This document shows positions 25,116 through 35,361 of a stretch of 64,000 bases of DNA, one piece after another (within the stretch, counting starts at the first letter, position 1; each line of letters begins with the position of its first letter). The notes beneath the pieces are model-generated. The model saw only the letters and a program-made list of their open reading frames with translations, was not told the DNA's origin and made no database searches. A program made the position numbers and the translations under genes. The stretch is from Phlebiopsis flavidoalba (Eukaryota; Basidiomycota; Agaricomycetes; Polyporales; Phanerochaetaceae), in contig JAOCPU010000008.1 in the NCBI GenBank assembly GCA_035772785.1, positions 372,001 through 436,000 on the forward strand, given 5' to 3'.

Positions 25116-25733
25116 GGTGGTGATGGTCTGGATGAGAGTAGTTCGCGCACCGAGCGACCTTGCCGTGCCAAAATGCCGGTGTAATGAATGAGGTCAGATC
25201 GCAGATCTTGGGCGTGATCGACGCGACTTTGCGGTCATGGGTTGATGCGTACCACCATCCGAGTCGGTGTACATTGACGTTGGTGGGTAAGTTGTATTTC
25301 TCAGCACTAGGAGTGGTATCTCATGCTGATTCGTTTGTTGAAAGCGCGCCTGTATTCCCGCTGTTGTCTTGTATGGTATTCTCGGCCGAGTGTACCGTAT
25401 GTGGACGACGCAGTGCTCTATACCTAGACTCCAACCGTCGTCCTGTCTTACAAAGACTCAGGGCCTCGAGACCGTCGAGCTTCTTCTGTGCCGAAAGGCC
25501 ACGAATGCCTCTGGAGTAGGCGCGATCTGACAAAAGACTGTGTTCGAAGGTATAGCCCGAACGAGCACGGAATTTCGGGCGTGGGACGCACAACGCTACA
25601 CCTTCTCTGTCAATCCCTCGCGCCATGGGAAACCAACAGAGAGAAATAGGGGACGGACGCCCTCTGTCCCGAAGCACATAAAAGCTACACACCATAGTCC
25701 CACTGCCCTTCACACACCACACTTCCAGCCCCC
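25116..25733. other. Divergent promoter region, HIS6 / SDR
   Basis: 618 bases lie between the HIS6 start (-) and the dehydrogenase start (+). An ACATAAAAG TATA-like element at about 25676-25684 sits some 50 bases before the SDR start. The stretch just before that start is C-rich, as in many fungal leaders. No other feature is supported. Confidence 0.4.
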
Positions 25734-26747
25734 ATGGTCGCAACACTTGCAGGCAAAACCATCGTCATCGTCGGCGGGTCCTCCGGCATCGGCTACGGCG
25801 TCGCGGAAAGCGAGCCTACTCTCCGGCGCCGCGCATGTCATCGTCGTGTCGCAGACGCAGGAGAAGGCCGCGCGCACCGTGGAGCGCCTTCATGCGGACG
25901 TCGCGGCGGCGGTGGCGGCGGCAGCCCCTGGCACGCAGCTTCCCGTCACGGGCACCGTCAGCGGCGATTTCTTGGATGCGCATGATTTGGAAAAACGGTG
26001 CGTGCGTGCGCTATGTGAGCGTGTCGGCGAAGTGGATCATCTTGTGTGGACGAGTGGGGATCATTTGAGAATTGGGTTCCCGGTCGATCTGGATTAGAAC
26101 AAATGGTGCGATATGAGACTTCCGCACGTTTGAGCTATAGCTTAATGTATGACAGATATTTTTGACGTGAGGTTCTGGGGAGCTGCGCAAGCAGCTCAGG
26201 CTATCAAACTACGCAAGGGAGGATCTATAACCCTCACTATTGGTAAGTACTACTCCCATATGTCTAACGCATAGACGCTTACCGACTAATTTACTAATAT
26301 CAGGCTCTGCAATACCCACCGCCCTCGAAAGGGGTGGTCGCTCATCGTGCCATCATCGGTGCCGTGGATGCGCTGACCCCGCGGACTGGCCATCGACTTG
26401 GCCCCCATCCGCTTGTAAACGTTGTTCTGCCCCGGCCTTGTCGAGACTGAGGTGGGAATTTTCTCCCCGACTTGTTCATTATGCGCAATATCTCACGCCT
26501 CACATGGTAGCTCTGGGGACCCACTCCCTGAAGAAACGAAGCAACAGATGCTGGAGGACGCTGCGACGAAGCTGCCCGTCAAGGACACGTTGGTATGTAC
26601 CGGACGAAATCGCAGAAGCCTACTGTTCCTGATGAAGTGAGTGCCTTCAATGTTTTTTACATGCAGGAAGCTGATAGGTTTAATTGTAGATGTGACTACA
26701 TCACCGGCCAGCGCATCGAGGTCGACGGGGGAGGCAGATTTGTGTAG
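25734..26747 (+). CDS. Short-chain dehydrogenase/reductase, atypical active site
   Basis: NAD(P)-dependent Rossmann-fold oxidoreductase of about 260-280 residues. The ATG at 25734 gives MVATLAGKTIVIVGGSSGIG, containing the TGxxxGxG-type cofactor loop (here GGSSGIGYG), then HVIVVSQTQEKAARTVERL, VDHLVWTSGD (normally NNAG), FDVRFWGAAQAAQAI, GAVDALTRGLAIDLAPIRVN near 26355-26415, VVCPGLVETE and TPDEIAEAYLFLM. It ends in the usual YITGQRIEVDGGGRFV. Two short introns lie near 26095-26165 and 26245-26303, and one more precedes the last exon near 26640-26692. At the position of the YxxxK active site the frame reads HRAII. The canonical Tyr and Lys are therefore absent, as in some fungal SDR-like proteins. 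The substrate is unknown. Confidence 0.87.
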
Positions 26748-27361
26748 ACCTCACCAGAGATAGAACTGTAAGAAATAACTGTACTTGTAACGAAATGTAT
26801 GTCATTTTGGATTAAATTCGTTCAAAGCCCGAGATACTTTCGCCGTTTGACCCCATCGCACTTGGTGCTTCGCTAAATCAGGAATGGTCTTCAAGAACGT
26901 GTGAAACAAAGCTTGATTGCTTAGGCGCCAGCCGTCAAAGAATGTGGATGACAAGGGCCTCGGCACACTGTCAAAAAAAAGTACTCAAGTCGCAAGTCCT
27001 CAAGTCTTCGTGAGGGAATTTAAACCGTTGCCGAGTCCCCTGCGAGTACATCGAGAATTCTACCATCAACTTGAATAATACACCTGCTATGCTTATGCGG
27101 ACCGAGAAGTGAAACAAGAAGGCGTGGCTTTTCGCTTAGACCGACGAACCGCCCTCCACAAAAAAAAACCACCTTTGGGCTCATCTTAAGCCATCCTTTT
27201 TCTTGTTCACGCACGTAGCAACTAGCAGGCACCTGTCGCTTTGCTCGCTGGGTCAGCCCGATGACGTAGCGCGCGCAGGAAGCACACTCCCAAAAAGGCA
27301 AGTGTCGCAGTTGACTGTCTGTTTTTGGACCGGCGTCTGCCGTGGAGGCTGGCTTCGGGGC
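26748..27361. other. Gene-poor interval downstream of the SDR
   Basis: I see no gene here. A 149-residue minus-strand open frame (27020-27469) reaches into it but shows no recognisable domain and a composition unlike the neighbouring genes. Short A-runs are present near 26970 and 27160. Confidence 0.4.
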
Positions 27362-27545
27362 ACCATAAAACGAACCAGGCTGCCGTCGGCTCCCCCTCAC
27401 CCTTCCTTTCACCTCAACCACAACATTCGCGCAACACCGCCTCGACAACGACGACCCCGCCGCCCCCAAGGCGCGTCAACGGGACCGTGTAAGTAAGCAC
27501 ACCATGGGTGGTCAGTCTACATGTTCTTGTGCTCACGCAACGTTG
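27362..27545 (+). other. Promoter- and splice-like stretch without a recognisable gene
   Basis: A CATAAAA element near 27363 is followed by a C/T-rich tract and ACCTCAACCACAACATT, then by a GTAAGTAAG donor at about 27488 and an AACAG acceptor at about 27546. That is the pattern of a fungal promoter, a short first exon and a short intron. The flanking exons give no protein I recognise. It may be a degraded gene, a non-coding transcript or a small unknown gene. Confidence 0.25.
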
Positions 27546-27779
27546 AACAGCTCAGCCTCCCTTCGCGCCATCAAGGACTGGCCGTCCTCCCCAGTGCCGA
27601 CCGTTGGACGCCGCAGTGCGGCATCTGGCAAAAGAATCTAACCGTCTCAGTTTACAGGTTCCCTTCCAAGTCGGTCGCGCCCGTCCCAGGCACCTTTTGT
27701 TTCGAGTCCGTCGTCGCTGTAGATACTTGGTTCGGATTTGGTTGGTCGTCGGTGAGCTGTAGACATTTGGCTTTGGTTT

Positions 27780-28200
27780 CGGTTGGGCGTCGATGATGAA
27801 CTCCCCGGGTCGAGGCCGTGGCAGTCTGCCATTTGCTGGGGGGGAAAACCACTCCTACGGCGTGAGCAGCAGGTCCTTGAAGCGACACGAGACGACGGCG
27901 ACGCCCGCACGAGGAAAGCCGACACGGCCTGCCGCACTCACCCACGCGCATGACCAGCGGGAGCAACGGTTAGCACGCCCACAGGAGGAGCATCCTCGGG
28001 TAGTGGGACTACGGTTACTCCAGCCAGCTTGAGTCGGGACCGCCCCTTCGGAAGGGGGGTTGTAGAGCCCACCGAGTGAGGCGGCGGCCGTCTAGTCCGC
28101 GCGTAAGGTATGGCCGGGCGGAGTCAACGATGTTCCCTATCATCCTCGTGCGGGTGTTGGGCTCCAACGTTCAGGCCTAGTCTCTGGGTACGTGTCAGTT
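27780..28200. repeat. Tandem repeat, copy 1 of a unit of about 560 bp
   Basis: This block matches 28340-28760 along almost its full length with scattered substitutions and indels. Shared landmarks are GTGAGCAGCAGGTCCTTGAA (27862), GGGACCGCCCCTTCG, GTCCGCGCGTAAGGTATGG, AACGATGTTCCCTATCATCC and CCAACGTTCAGGCCTAGTCT. The offset between copies is 558 bases. A small hairpin, CCCCTTCGGAAGGGG, is embedded. I do not recognise the repeat family. Confidence 0.85.
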
Positions 28201-28339
28201 GCTCTCTCTTTACCAGTGCTTACCTATCCTTGCACATCACGCAGTCGCTTCAAGCTCGAGGTCTGAGGCGCTATTTCTCGGTTTTGTTGTCTGTGTTTGG
28301 TTCGTGTTGTTTTCCGTCGTGTTTGTTGTTCCTTTTGGC

Positions 28340-28760
28340 TCGTCGTCGGTGATGACTTTCTCGAGTCGAGGCCGCAGTCTGCCATTGCTGGGGGTGGAGG
28401 GAACCACTTCTTCTACGGCGTGAGCAGCAGGTCCTTGAAGCGACACAAGACGACGGCGACGCCCGCACGAGGAAGCCGCCCCGGCCTGCCGCACTCACCA
28501 ACGCGCATAACCAAAGGAGCAACGGTTAGCACGCCCGCAGGAGGAGCATCCTCGGCAGTGGGACTACGGTGACTGAGACCAGCTCGTGTCGGGACCGCCC
28601 CTTCGAAAGGGGGGGTCTGTAGAGCCCACCGACGTGAGGCGGCGGGCATCCGTCTAGTCCGCGCGTAAGGTATGGCCGGGCGGAGTCAACGATGTTCCCT
28701 ATCATCCTGCGTGCTCGGGTGTTGGCTCCAACGTTCAGGCCTAGTCTTTGGGTGCGTGTC
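28340..28760. repeat. Tandem repeat, copy 2
   Basis: Second copy of the unit at 27780-28200, in the same orientation. The hairpin is altered here: the second arm is preceded by CGAAAGG and followed by an extra G. The bases preceding it (28243-28340) match the start of the partial third copy better than the region before copy 1. The left edge of the unit is therefore diverged or truncated in copy 1. Confidence 0.85.
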
Positions 28761-28804
28761 AGTTTTATCTTGAAACTATTTGGTACTAACCTTACGCGCC
28801 ATGT

Positions 28805-28930
28805 AGTCGCTTCAAGCTCTGAGGTCTGAGACATTTCTCCGTTTTGTGGTTTGTGTTTGTTCTTGTCGCCTTGATTGTTTCTATCGTTTCCCGCCAGCTT
28901 CTTCGTGTTCGTTGTTTTGTGACTTTTCTT
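28805..28930. repeat. Tandem repeat, partial copy 3
   Basis: AGTCGCTTCAAGCTC, the word GAGGTCTGAG and a following CGTTTTGT/GTTTGTGTTTG run match 28243-28340 at an offset of about 562 bases. The match then fades, so only the beginning of a third unit is present. Confidence 0.65.
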
Positions 28931-29026
28931 TTTCTGTCTGGAACGGCGCGACATCGACTTGGTAACGCGGACGGCCTTTCCCCCAAGTTCTAGAGCTCCC
29001 TAGTGGCAGTTTACATTGTTTTATGG

Positions 29027-29049
29027 TCCCTAGCTACGCGTGCTAGGGA
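29027..29049. repeat. Perfect 8-bp inverted repeat with 7-base loop
   Basis: TCCCTAGC, then TACGCGT, then GCTAGGGA. It lies just beyond the tandem repeats and some 490 bases past the 3' end of the transhydrogenase gene. It could be a chance palindrome, a protein-binding site, or an excision or insertion scar. There is no evidence that it acts as a terminator. Confidence 0.5.
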
Positions 29050-29537
29050 TCTATTATCTATATACAGATGCATGAGTTTGATTTGTATTACTGTGCACGC
29101 ACTCATGTACTGACTAGCCTAAATCCAGAGACGAACGCGTCGGGGTTTGGGGCCAACTCGTCTCGAGTTGGTTTCCATCAACTTGAACGCCCGCGCTCTT
29201 TGTTTGTACATGTTTGTATATCCGCGCTTAGCACTTATCCTGTCGCTTCTCGCTCCTGTATGTCTCATTGCGAAAAATCAACGCCAGTAAACAACACTCC
29301 TCTACTCGGAACCCCTCTTGTCTGCCTTGTCCGACACACACAGGCTCTCCCCTTGTGTCCCATCTCGACTCCGCACTTGACGCGACCGTCAGATTACGTT
29401 TTGCTTCCATTGTTTTCAGCAGGATGCTGGAACCGTTCAACACACACACACGATCTCCAAGAGCAATCCCAAGATGTCAATGTAAAAACACACGCATATA
29501 TATACACTAGATCCAGTCCAAAAAATCCTCGCACACC
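29050..29537. other. 3' flank of the transhydrogenase gene
   Basis: 488 bases without a supported gene. It is C/T-rich with short CA and TA repeats (ACACACACAC near 29440, ATATATATACA near 29496). It probably holds the 3' UTR of the minus-strand gene that ends at 29538. Confidence 0.4.
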
Positions 29538-31497
29538 TCAGTACGACATCGACTGCTCAATAATCCGCGCCAAATGCTCCCTCCCATTCCTCACCCGCCA
29601 CATCCCCAATCCCCGGCGCCAAATCCAACACCCGACGCTGCGGCGGCAACGTCCCCTCCACGAGCCTCCCCACGTCCTTGCTACTATACCCGACTGCCGC
29701 GAGGCCCCGCGGCACATCGATGATGTCCTGTCCAAGAATCGCCCGCGCGATCGCCGTCGAACAGGTGCGCGCCGACCGCGTCGTCGGGGATGCTAGCGAT
29801 GCTAGGGTCCGAGGGCGAGGTGCGGCGGAAGATGGCGAGCGCCTCGCGGTGCCGCGACGCGCGGAGGGCGCGGTGTGAATTGGAAGACGGGCGGGGCCGG
29901 TGAGCGCGACGCTGCGTGCGGTTAGTTTGCTATGTCTGTGTGAGGGTGGGGGAGGGGAGGGAGCTTACGTGACACCGTGCGGGATGATGGGGTGGTCGAC
30001 GGCGTAGCCTGGGTGCCGCCATTTAGGGCCGGTTTTGTTCAGGAGGCCGGATATCTATGTATGCTGGGCGTGAGCAGAGTCGAGATGGATGTGAAGGGGG
30101 GCTTACGGGGTAGCTGATGCCGTGGCACAGGTGTACACCAGCGTTGCCGAAGCCGATGCCTGCGAAAGAGGCGGCGAGGAGCATCTGCTGCATCGCTTCG
30201 TAGTCGCTCTGGTCCTTGGCCACGCGCGGGAGCATCTCTCGACGGTCGTGCGCAGCGCCCACATGGAGAAGACGTCCGCGATGGGGTTGCTGCCCTGGTA
30301 CGCGGGCCGCAGGATCGGGTTCGCGGGGCGCGGGCTGCGCTCGGTGTATGGGATCGCGGGTGTAGCTCTCGAGACTGTGGAAAAGGACGTCGAGGCCCGA
30401 GGAGATGTGCAATTCTGCGGGGAGATCTGTAAACACAAGTGTATCATACTGCATGGGTAAAACGCACCTCGCGAACAAGTTCGCGTGTTGATCGTGTCGA
30501 CGATACCAAGCGTCGGCTTCATCGCACGACTCGCAATTCCGGTCTCTTGAAGTTCATAGACGTGATATCCAGAATCGCCGTCCCCGTCGTCTCCGAGCCG
30601 GTGCCCCGCGGTGGTGGGCACCGCAATCAGCGGTCTGAGCTTCTCCTCGATGGGCCGGCCCTTGCCCACGGGTGCGTTGATAAAGTCCATCAAGTCCGCA
30701 TCCTTGTAGACCGTGAACCTATTGCACAATGTGAGACCAGAAGTGTGATCGGCATAGCGCGGCGCTTACAGGTTGGCAGCCTTTGCTGTGTCCATGACGC
30801 TTCCGCCGCCGACGCTGCCCGCCCAAGATGCGTAAATCAGGCGTTCTCATAGGCAGAACAGAGAGGCACGCACGCGAGAAAGTGGCTGCAGTCGTGCGTG
30901 CGCGCCCAGGCGATGGCGTCGCGCCAGCTCGCCTCGGTGGGCTCCGCAACGACGCGGTCCGTACACCTCAAAGGGCAGGTCCTGCTGCGCCTCGAGCGAG
31001 GAGATGGCCTGTGCAGCCCGCCGTGAGTAACGCGCGGCGCGTGTGACGGGGCGCGACGCACCATTTTCATCGCCGGCAGGTGCTTCACGTTCGGGTCTGT
31101 GAAGACCCCGACCTGGCGACCGTGGCGTGCTAGAGATGATGAGTCCGGGCGGGAATAGTGCATTATATGCCGCGCACCTTGGTCGCCTTCATGTTCTTAA
31201 AGTCCATGCCCACCTCGCGCGTCACGCCCTCGCCGAAGCGCAGGTTCGCGTGGGCCGCAATCTACGCGGATGCGTGTGAGCCCAAAGCGCGGCGCGGGGG
31301 TGCGGAGCACGCACCTCGAAGGCGTACTCTTTCTCTGGCGGCGGCATGTCGACCGGCGTCGCGTACTTGCGCATCTGGGCGAGGGCCTGGAGCGGGTTGT
31401 GCGCGCCGCCGGTCCTGCAGCCGTGGCAGGGGCAGGCGGTGTGCTGGACGGCGGAGAGGAGGCGGCGGATGGCGCTGCGGGAGGCGGCGGGAGGCAT
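29538..31497 (-). CDS. ADHFE1: Hydroxyacid-oxoacid transhydrogenase (iron-type alcohol dehydrogenase)
   Basis: Mitochondrial group III alcohol dehydrogenase. The animal enzyme couples gamma-hydroxybutyrate oxidation to 2-oxoglutarate reduction, giving D-2-hydroxyglutarate. The ATG at 31497 gives MPPAASRSAIRRLLSAVQHT, an Arg/Ser/Ala-rich transit-like leader. Then come ALAQMRKYATPVDMPPPEKE, KVGVFTDPNVKHLPAMK near 31090, VYDRVVAEPTEASWRDAIAW, GGSVMDTAKAANLFTVYKDA near 30760, DLMDFINAPVGKG, PLIAVPTTAGTGSETTGTA (nucleotide loop), MKPTLGIVDTINTR, SSGLDVLFHSLESYT, AGIGFGNAGVHLCHGISYP with metal-binding His, KWRHPGYAVDHPIIPHGV and a terminal ARIIEQSMSY, stop at 29538. Short introns and indels interrupt the frame. 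The reading frame is strongly GC-rich. Confidence 0.93.
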
Positions 31498-32140
31498 TGT
31501 GAGTGCGGGAGGAGGAGAGGGTTTGGCGGTCGGCCATGGGGGTATTTATACGGACTCTGGGAAGCGAGCCGGAAAGGAGGTCCTATTTTTTCGTCTTTTT
31601 TTTGTGAGGAGGATCAGCTGCCCTCGGTTGTGCTCCCATTCACGTGTGGGCCAGGGACGCGGACGTCAGGCCGAAAAGTGCGTCTCTCCGTCGGCCCCGC
31701 AGCGCACTACTTGAAGCGCGTCCGACAGACATTCGCAGGCGGGCTACACACGCGGAGTCCGTCCTGAGACCATGGTCAATGCGAAGCAATGTGAATGGAA
31801 TTGCTGCACTCTTGAGGTCATCAGCTGATGGTGTCCGAGGGAGCCCAGACCTCGACCCTGTTGCGATAGAAACCTTTGTGTAGCCTAGTAAGCATCGTAG
31901 TGACTGTGGGAACACGCGGTACTTACCGCAGTCAACAACAAGCTGAAACGACCATCAGCCCAAGCATCAATCTCGCAGACAATCACGCCCGCCAGGTCGC
32001 CCGCGCCAGGTACCCAGGCTTGCCTGCTGCCAGCTCTCGCTGTTGCGCACCGTCCCCTCTCTCCGGCTCTGCGTTTGGACCCCCGCCGCTCTCTCCCACC
32101 TCGCTCGCTCCCCCGTCGCTCTTTTTCGCCCCATACCCTC
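31498..32140. other. Divergent promoter region, transhydrogenase / aspartic protease
   Basis: 643 bases between two divergent start codons. Apart from the TATA-like element on the left and a C/T-rich run before 32140, which is typical of fungal leaders, I see nothing definite. Open frames here match no family I know. Confidence 0.4.
31543..31550 (-). promoter_or_regulatory. TATA-like box before the transhydrogenase gene
   Basis: TATAAATA on the minus strand lies 46-53 bases upstream of the start codon at 31497, a plausible core-promoter position with a very short leader. Confidence 0.5.
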
Positions 32141-34387
32141 ATGAAGTCCCTCGCGCTGGGCCGCTGCCCCTCGCCATCGCGCTCTCCGGTTCTCTCGCAC
32201 ATGCTCTCTCGTCTTTCCTATAACCAAGCAGCCCCGCCACACCTCGGGCGGCCCTCCAGCGCAGGAGTGGCCGTGCTTCGTATGCGCGCCCGCGCAGGTC
32301 CTCGCGGCGGCATCCTCGTCGACAGATGACACCGACCTCAGGTATGTGCTAATTGGGCTCATGCTAAGGAAGGGGACATTTATCTTTTTTGCGCAAAGCA
32401 CCTACCATGATATTATCTACCTTGCCAACGTAAGTGGCAGCTCTTATATACGAGTCTTGATATTCATGAGATATAATGCTATAGATCACACTGGGTGGAA
32501 CTGGTGAGCAGCACCAGCTTTGCGCAAAGGCAGCTCATAACCAGACGGGTACTAGACTACCAAGTGCAGCTGGACACAGGCTCCTCAGACCTCTGGGTCA
32601 AGGGCTCCTCCTCTCCGCTACCCAACGCAAAGCAGACGGTGTGTTTTCTCCGTGCACCGCTCGTCTCCCTGGCTAACCCTACTTCCCAGGACACGACCTA
32701 TAATTTTGACAGTGAGCTAATAACCACGCTATTTTGGGGTCCGTGCTCAGACGCACCCCGCAGTATGGCATAGGCTGGGCATACGGCCACGTCTCCTACG
32801 CCCCCGTCCAATTCGCAGGGTGCGTTTCGCGCTCTACAAATCCGCCCACCGCTGACCGTTTTTGATCAGGATCTCCGTGTCCTCGCAGGCGTTCCTGGAC
32901 GTCTCGGCCGCGGAGAACCCCGCGCTGTCATACGGCGCGGTGGGCATCGTCGGGCTCGGCTTCACGTCACTCTCGACCGTCGACGCGCTCGTGAACCACA
33001 CGGGCGCGAGCACGGGCCGCAGCCTGCTCTACAACGCGTTTTCGACGACGACGAAAGACGGAGCCGAACTACATTGCGTTCTCGCTCCAGCGCAGCGCGC
33101 AGTCCGAACGACGACGTCGAGGGCACGTTCTCCATCGGTCCGTTGCGCTCTCTTTTTTTTTTTGCTGGGAGTCCCGCTGAGATAGACCAGGCGAGGTCGT
33201 CGACGAGTACAAGGCGGTGCTCAGCTCGAACGCGATCCCGACGTGGCCCGAGGCGTACCCCTCGCGCTGGAACATCCTCCTCGACACCGTGTTCGTGGGG
33301 CAGCAAGTCCGTCGCCGTCTCGAGCGCGGTCACCGGCGCGCCCGCGGGAAAGGGCCGTCGTGCTGCTCGACAGCGGCACCTCGTACACGTGCGTCCCGCC
33401 CCCGCCCATGACCGCGACCACTTGCTGACTGGGGTGCAGGTACGCCCCCGAGGACGTGTGCACGGCGATCTATGGCGGCGTCGCGGGCGCAAAGTACGAC
33501 TCGTTCGCTGGGCCAGTGGGTCGTGCCGTGGATGCAGAGCTTGATATGGCGCTGCAGTTCGGGTTGTGCGTGTGTTTGGCGCCTTCGGGGTGCGTCGTAT
33601 TGAGTGCTTTTGCAGCGGCGAGGTCTTTCCCATCCACCCACTCGACGTGAACCCGCACAGTCTGACGGACGCAAAACTCTTGCGTCGGGAGCTTCATCCC
33701 ACAGTCTGTCGCGGTCGGCGCAGGCGAATTGTGCGTGCCTCTCTCTCTCATCACGCGACCAGTAAACTGACGAACGCGCAGCGATCCGCTGGCTCGTGGG
33801 CGACAACGTGCTCCGCTCGCTGTACTCGATCTACGACTTTGGCGACTTTGACAGCGCGGGCAAGATGGGCAACCCGTACGTGAAGCTGCTCTCGCTCGTG
33901 GACCCGAACCAGGCCTCGGCCGAGTTCCACACGCTCCGCGGCGGCGTCGCCGCGACGAACATCACCCTACAACGCCGCCAACACGACCGCCGCCGCCGCC
34001 GCGCGGCGTCCGCGAGCAGCACCACGCTCACGCTCTCGGACGACCTCGCGCACAAACGCTCACGACGCTGGGCACGTACAATGCCCGCCGTGCTCGCGCT
34101 CGCGGCCGTCAACGCGGCCGCCGTGCTCCTCCTCGGCGCCGCCGCGCTCGTGTACTGTGCCGGAAGCGCGGGAGCCGCGGCGTGCGCGCGCGCAAGGTCC
34201 CCGGGCGCATGAGCCCGATGCCCATGGGTGCCGCGGCGTCGCTGCGCGTGCCGTCGCCCGAGCCGGGGCACACGTACGAGTGCCGGTGTCGATGGCGCTG
34301 ACGGAGGACACGTTTGTGCCGCCGTTCGCCTGCGTTCCAGAAGGACGGTGGCGGGTCGAAGCTGCGGCCGATTGGTCGGTTGCGTGA
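32141..34387 (+). CDS. Pepsin-type aspartic protease with C-terminal membrane anchor
   Basis: Family A1 endopeptidase. The ATG at 32141 starts MKSLALG and, after one frame slip, PLPLAIALSGSLAHAL, a good signal peptide. The first catalytic motif is LDYQVQLDTGSSDLWVKGSS near 32555-32615. Then come YGIGWAYGHVSYAPVQFAG, SYGAVGIVGLGF, SLLYNAFSTTTKDGAEPNYI, GTFSIGEVVDEYKAVL and the second catalytic motif VVLLDSGTSYTY near 33358. APEDVCTAIYGGV, FDWLVGDNVLRSLYSIYDFG and NPYVKLLSLVDPNQASAEFH follow. After the domain, an Ala/Thr-rich stretch precedes the hydrophobic helix PAVLALAAVNAAAVLLLGAA near 34085-34160, then a basic tail. This suggests a type I membrane protease of the cell surface or vacuole. 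Several short introns; the final codons are uncertain. Confidence 0.88.
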
Positions 34388-35361
34388 AAGGTTGGATTTG
34401 TGTTTAATGTACGGATGCATTTATTGCTTGGAGGATCTCATTTTTCTTTCGATGTTTTGCCTGGGACACATACTGTTTGGTCGCACTTTGTTTTCTCTTT
34501 ACGTGTCTGCGAACACTGTTTTTTTTTGCTTGCGTTATGCTTTTATGTCGCGCCTTGTCCGCCTGTTGCCCGGGAGAGTACACGTTACAATACAGGGGGT
34601 TCTGTGCAACAGCCGGGTGCGATGATGTCAGGCGCCGCCGCCCCTGGCTCACACGATGGGCCGGCCCGCAGTGGGAAGGGTCGCCGCCACAGAATGGTCC
34701 TTGGGCACACACCGACTGCACGCGTCGAGACGGGATGATCGGAGGCGTCGCAAAGCGGGGAGGGCGAGTGCGGGATGCGGGCTGACAGATGGGCGTGGCG
34801 GGCCTCGAGGCGGGGGGCGTGTGGGGGCAGCGCGTGCGCCACGTGTTTGCGAGCCTCGCAGCACACGGCCCCAAAAAGGGAAGGATGAAGGAAAGGGGCG
34901 GCTCAGGGGCCTCTTTTTGTGGCCGGGTATGGGACCTTGAAAGCAGGGGCCAGCGGTGGACTTGTATAGCACCTTGAAAGCGATTGCAGCGATTGGCCCC
35001 GAATGCGAGTGCAGCGACGACCACTGGCATGGCAAACACTGCACACCCACATTGACCAGCGACCACTCCCCGACCCCCCGCTTGCCATTTGCGCACAGGC
35101 CCAGGCGGCTCCCCCACCGCATCCCCCGGGACACGTCCTCCCAAACTCGCCCATTCCCGCTCATTCATCCGACAAAACACTCCCGGATCTCATCTTACGG
35201 AGCACCCATAACAAAAACCAGGCCTGTCATCATCCAATGTGGCCGCAACCCTCCCGAGCTTCTTAAGCCACAGCCGCGGGGGGGCTGCGAGACCGCTCTT
35301 ATTGTTTCTGCACACCCATTGCGGCCCCCACTCACCCGCCCTTTGCTCCCGTCTCCTGCAG
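34388..35361. other. Intergenic between aspartic protease and ABC transporter
   Basis: About 970 bases. The left part should hold the protease 3' UTR (T-rich near 34440-34530). The right part probably holds the ABC promoter, with a GATTGG (inverted CCAAT) at about 34991-34996. Long open frames on both strands are GC-driven and match nothing I recognise. Confidence 0.4.

Noticed and set aside
27020..27469. 149-residue minus-strand open frame
   Set aside because: No recognisable domain, unusual composition, and it lies opposite the promoter-like stretch. It is probably a chance frame.
34404..35180. 258-residue minus-strand open frame between the protease and ABC genes
   Set aside because: Low-complexity Pro/Arg-rich text driven by GC content, with no family resemblance and opposite to likely UTR and promoter sequence.
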